NCBI GenBank assembly: GCA_030015575.1
Contig: CM057346.1
Span: 560,920,315 to 560,984,314 of the forward strand
Length of the DNA: 64,000 nt
Reading direction: 5' to 3'
DNA from: Agapanthus africanus
Lineage: Eukaryota; Streptophyta; Magnoliopsida; Asparagales; Amaryllidaceae
In this document: positions 63,337-64,000 of the stretch, piece after piece
How the letters are laid out: every line of letters starts with the position of its first letter
Position numbering within the stretch: position 1 is the stretch's first letter
Notes under the pieces: generated by a model
What the model was told of the DNA's origin: nothing
Databases searched by the model: none
What the model saw: the letters and a program-made list of their open reading frames with translations, nothing else
Position numbers and translations under genes: made by a program

Positions 63337-64000
63337 TGTCACGCTCCGCTTCCCAAAAGAAAGTGAAGGATGACGTGGCAAAGTACGCAACCTAACTGTA
63401 TTGAAGGTGGTCTTTTCAATACAGTTATGTTAAACGTATGATATCTAACATGCAGGGTGTGTACCAAAATCAAAGTAATAAAAGTGAAAGGCATTTATTT
63501 CCATTAACCAAACTTTATTACATCCCAAAAGAAAGAGTAAAATAAACTAAGTAGTTTAATTACATCAAAGGAGGAACAAAAGCCCTAAACATGTGGGCAA
63601 CAACAAAAATTAAATCTAACTAATCTTCCATCGTCCAGTCTGCATAATCTTCATAAGTTGGCTTCACACCTTGATCATCACCATAATACTCATTCTTATC
63701 TGACGGACATTCCAAAGATAGAGGAAGAAAAGGAAAGTCCGTCAGCAAGTTATACGGGTAGGATTGCCTCATAAGAAAGTAAAGGTATAGAAACAGACAT
63801 GGGTGTATAAATTCACTGAATATGATGTACATGGGTATAAAGGTATGAGGTTATATACAAATTAGATATATTGACAGAGGTATATGTGAATATGAGTAGG
63901 TTGTGTGAGGTATATATATTTGGTAAAGGTTCAAGTCAAGTCAAACGAATATTCAGTCTAAGAGTTAGATCAGGTTAAACTAGGTGTGTATTGATGGAAT
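63337..64000 (-). mobile_element. Element K: chromovirus-type LTR (partial, continues past the window)
   Basis: It begins TGTCACGCTCCGCTTCCC, the outer end shared by D and F LTRs. A hairpin lies at 63700-63745 with CTGACGGACATTCC and GGAAAGTCCGTCAG arms. A short ORF on the - strand (63832-63620) ends in the acidic stretch KPTYEDYADWTMED, comparable in position and type with SSEDLEQFIEDP in the D LTRs. Insertion into the B LTR implies a target duplication ATAAA, but the other end is outside. Confidence 0.75.
63700..63745. other. Conserved hairpin in LTR K
   Basis: The stem has about 13 pairs with one mismatch and an A-rich loop; relative to D both arms have gained one base that pairs G-C. Confidence 0.65.

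Overview
This 64 kb window is plant nuclear DNA made almost entirely of nested LTR retrotransposons; I see no intact host gene, rRNA gene, complete tRNA gene or CRISPR array. A plant origin follows from the element families: Athila-like elements primed by tRNA-Asp, a chromodomain-bearing Ty3/gypsy chromovirus of Tekay/Del type, a Tat/Ogre-like element with minisatellites in its 3' region, and small GT-AG introns with plant-like branch sites. Gene-poor heterochromatin is the likely setting. The species cannot be named from the sequence.

Layout, left to right. (1) 1-36131 is mostly the 5' LTR of a very long-LTR element, here called J, whose second LTR is 37230-39415. Two elements have inserted into it. 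Element A (2664-11749, + strand, TSD GATGG) is Athila-like, with gag and protease but no polymerase. Element G (about 14576-34210, - strand) is Tat-like; it keeps gag and a minisatellite-rich 3' region and has lost its polymerase. G itself carries F (16743-24193, - strand, TSD GCTAC/TCTAC), a short element with two small intact ORFs, and E (25587-29202, TSD GTATG), a rearranged chromovirus copy with a fold-back 3' end. (2) 39416-39698 is short unassigned sequence. (3) 39699 to the window end is element B (- strand), another gag-protease Athila-like element. It is interrupted by D (41121-51657, - strand, TSD GGTTT), a chromovirus with decayed but recognisable gag, PR, RT, RH, INT and chromodomain; by C (56234-62592, + strand, TSD GATCT), a third gag-protease element; and by K (63337 to the end), a chromovirus-type LTR.

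The most notable signals are these. First, the D/E chromovirus family appears to carry spliceosomal introns inside its coding region: one in gag at the same codon in two independent insertions, one at the gag/protease boundary with the donor conserved in both, and one inside integrase. Second, A, B and C are independent insertions of non-autonomous Athila-like elements that encode gag, an aspartic protease-like domain and the same extra C-terminal domain, then stop without a polymerase and share a structured 3' region. Third, the LTRs of D, E and K hold a hairpin with a compensatory change, an acidic mini-ORF, and a tRNA-like module with Pol III A and B boxes. Fourth, J and G are packed with several unrelated minisatellites, many built on palindromic units.

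Functionally, none of the copies looks autonomous: D has many stops, A, B and C lack polymerase, F lacks polymerase and capsid, and E is rearranged. Any recent movement (F has near-identical LTRs) would have needed proteins supplied from elsewhere in the genome.
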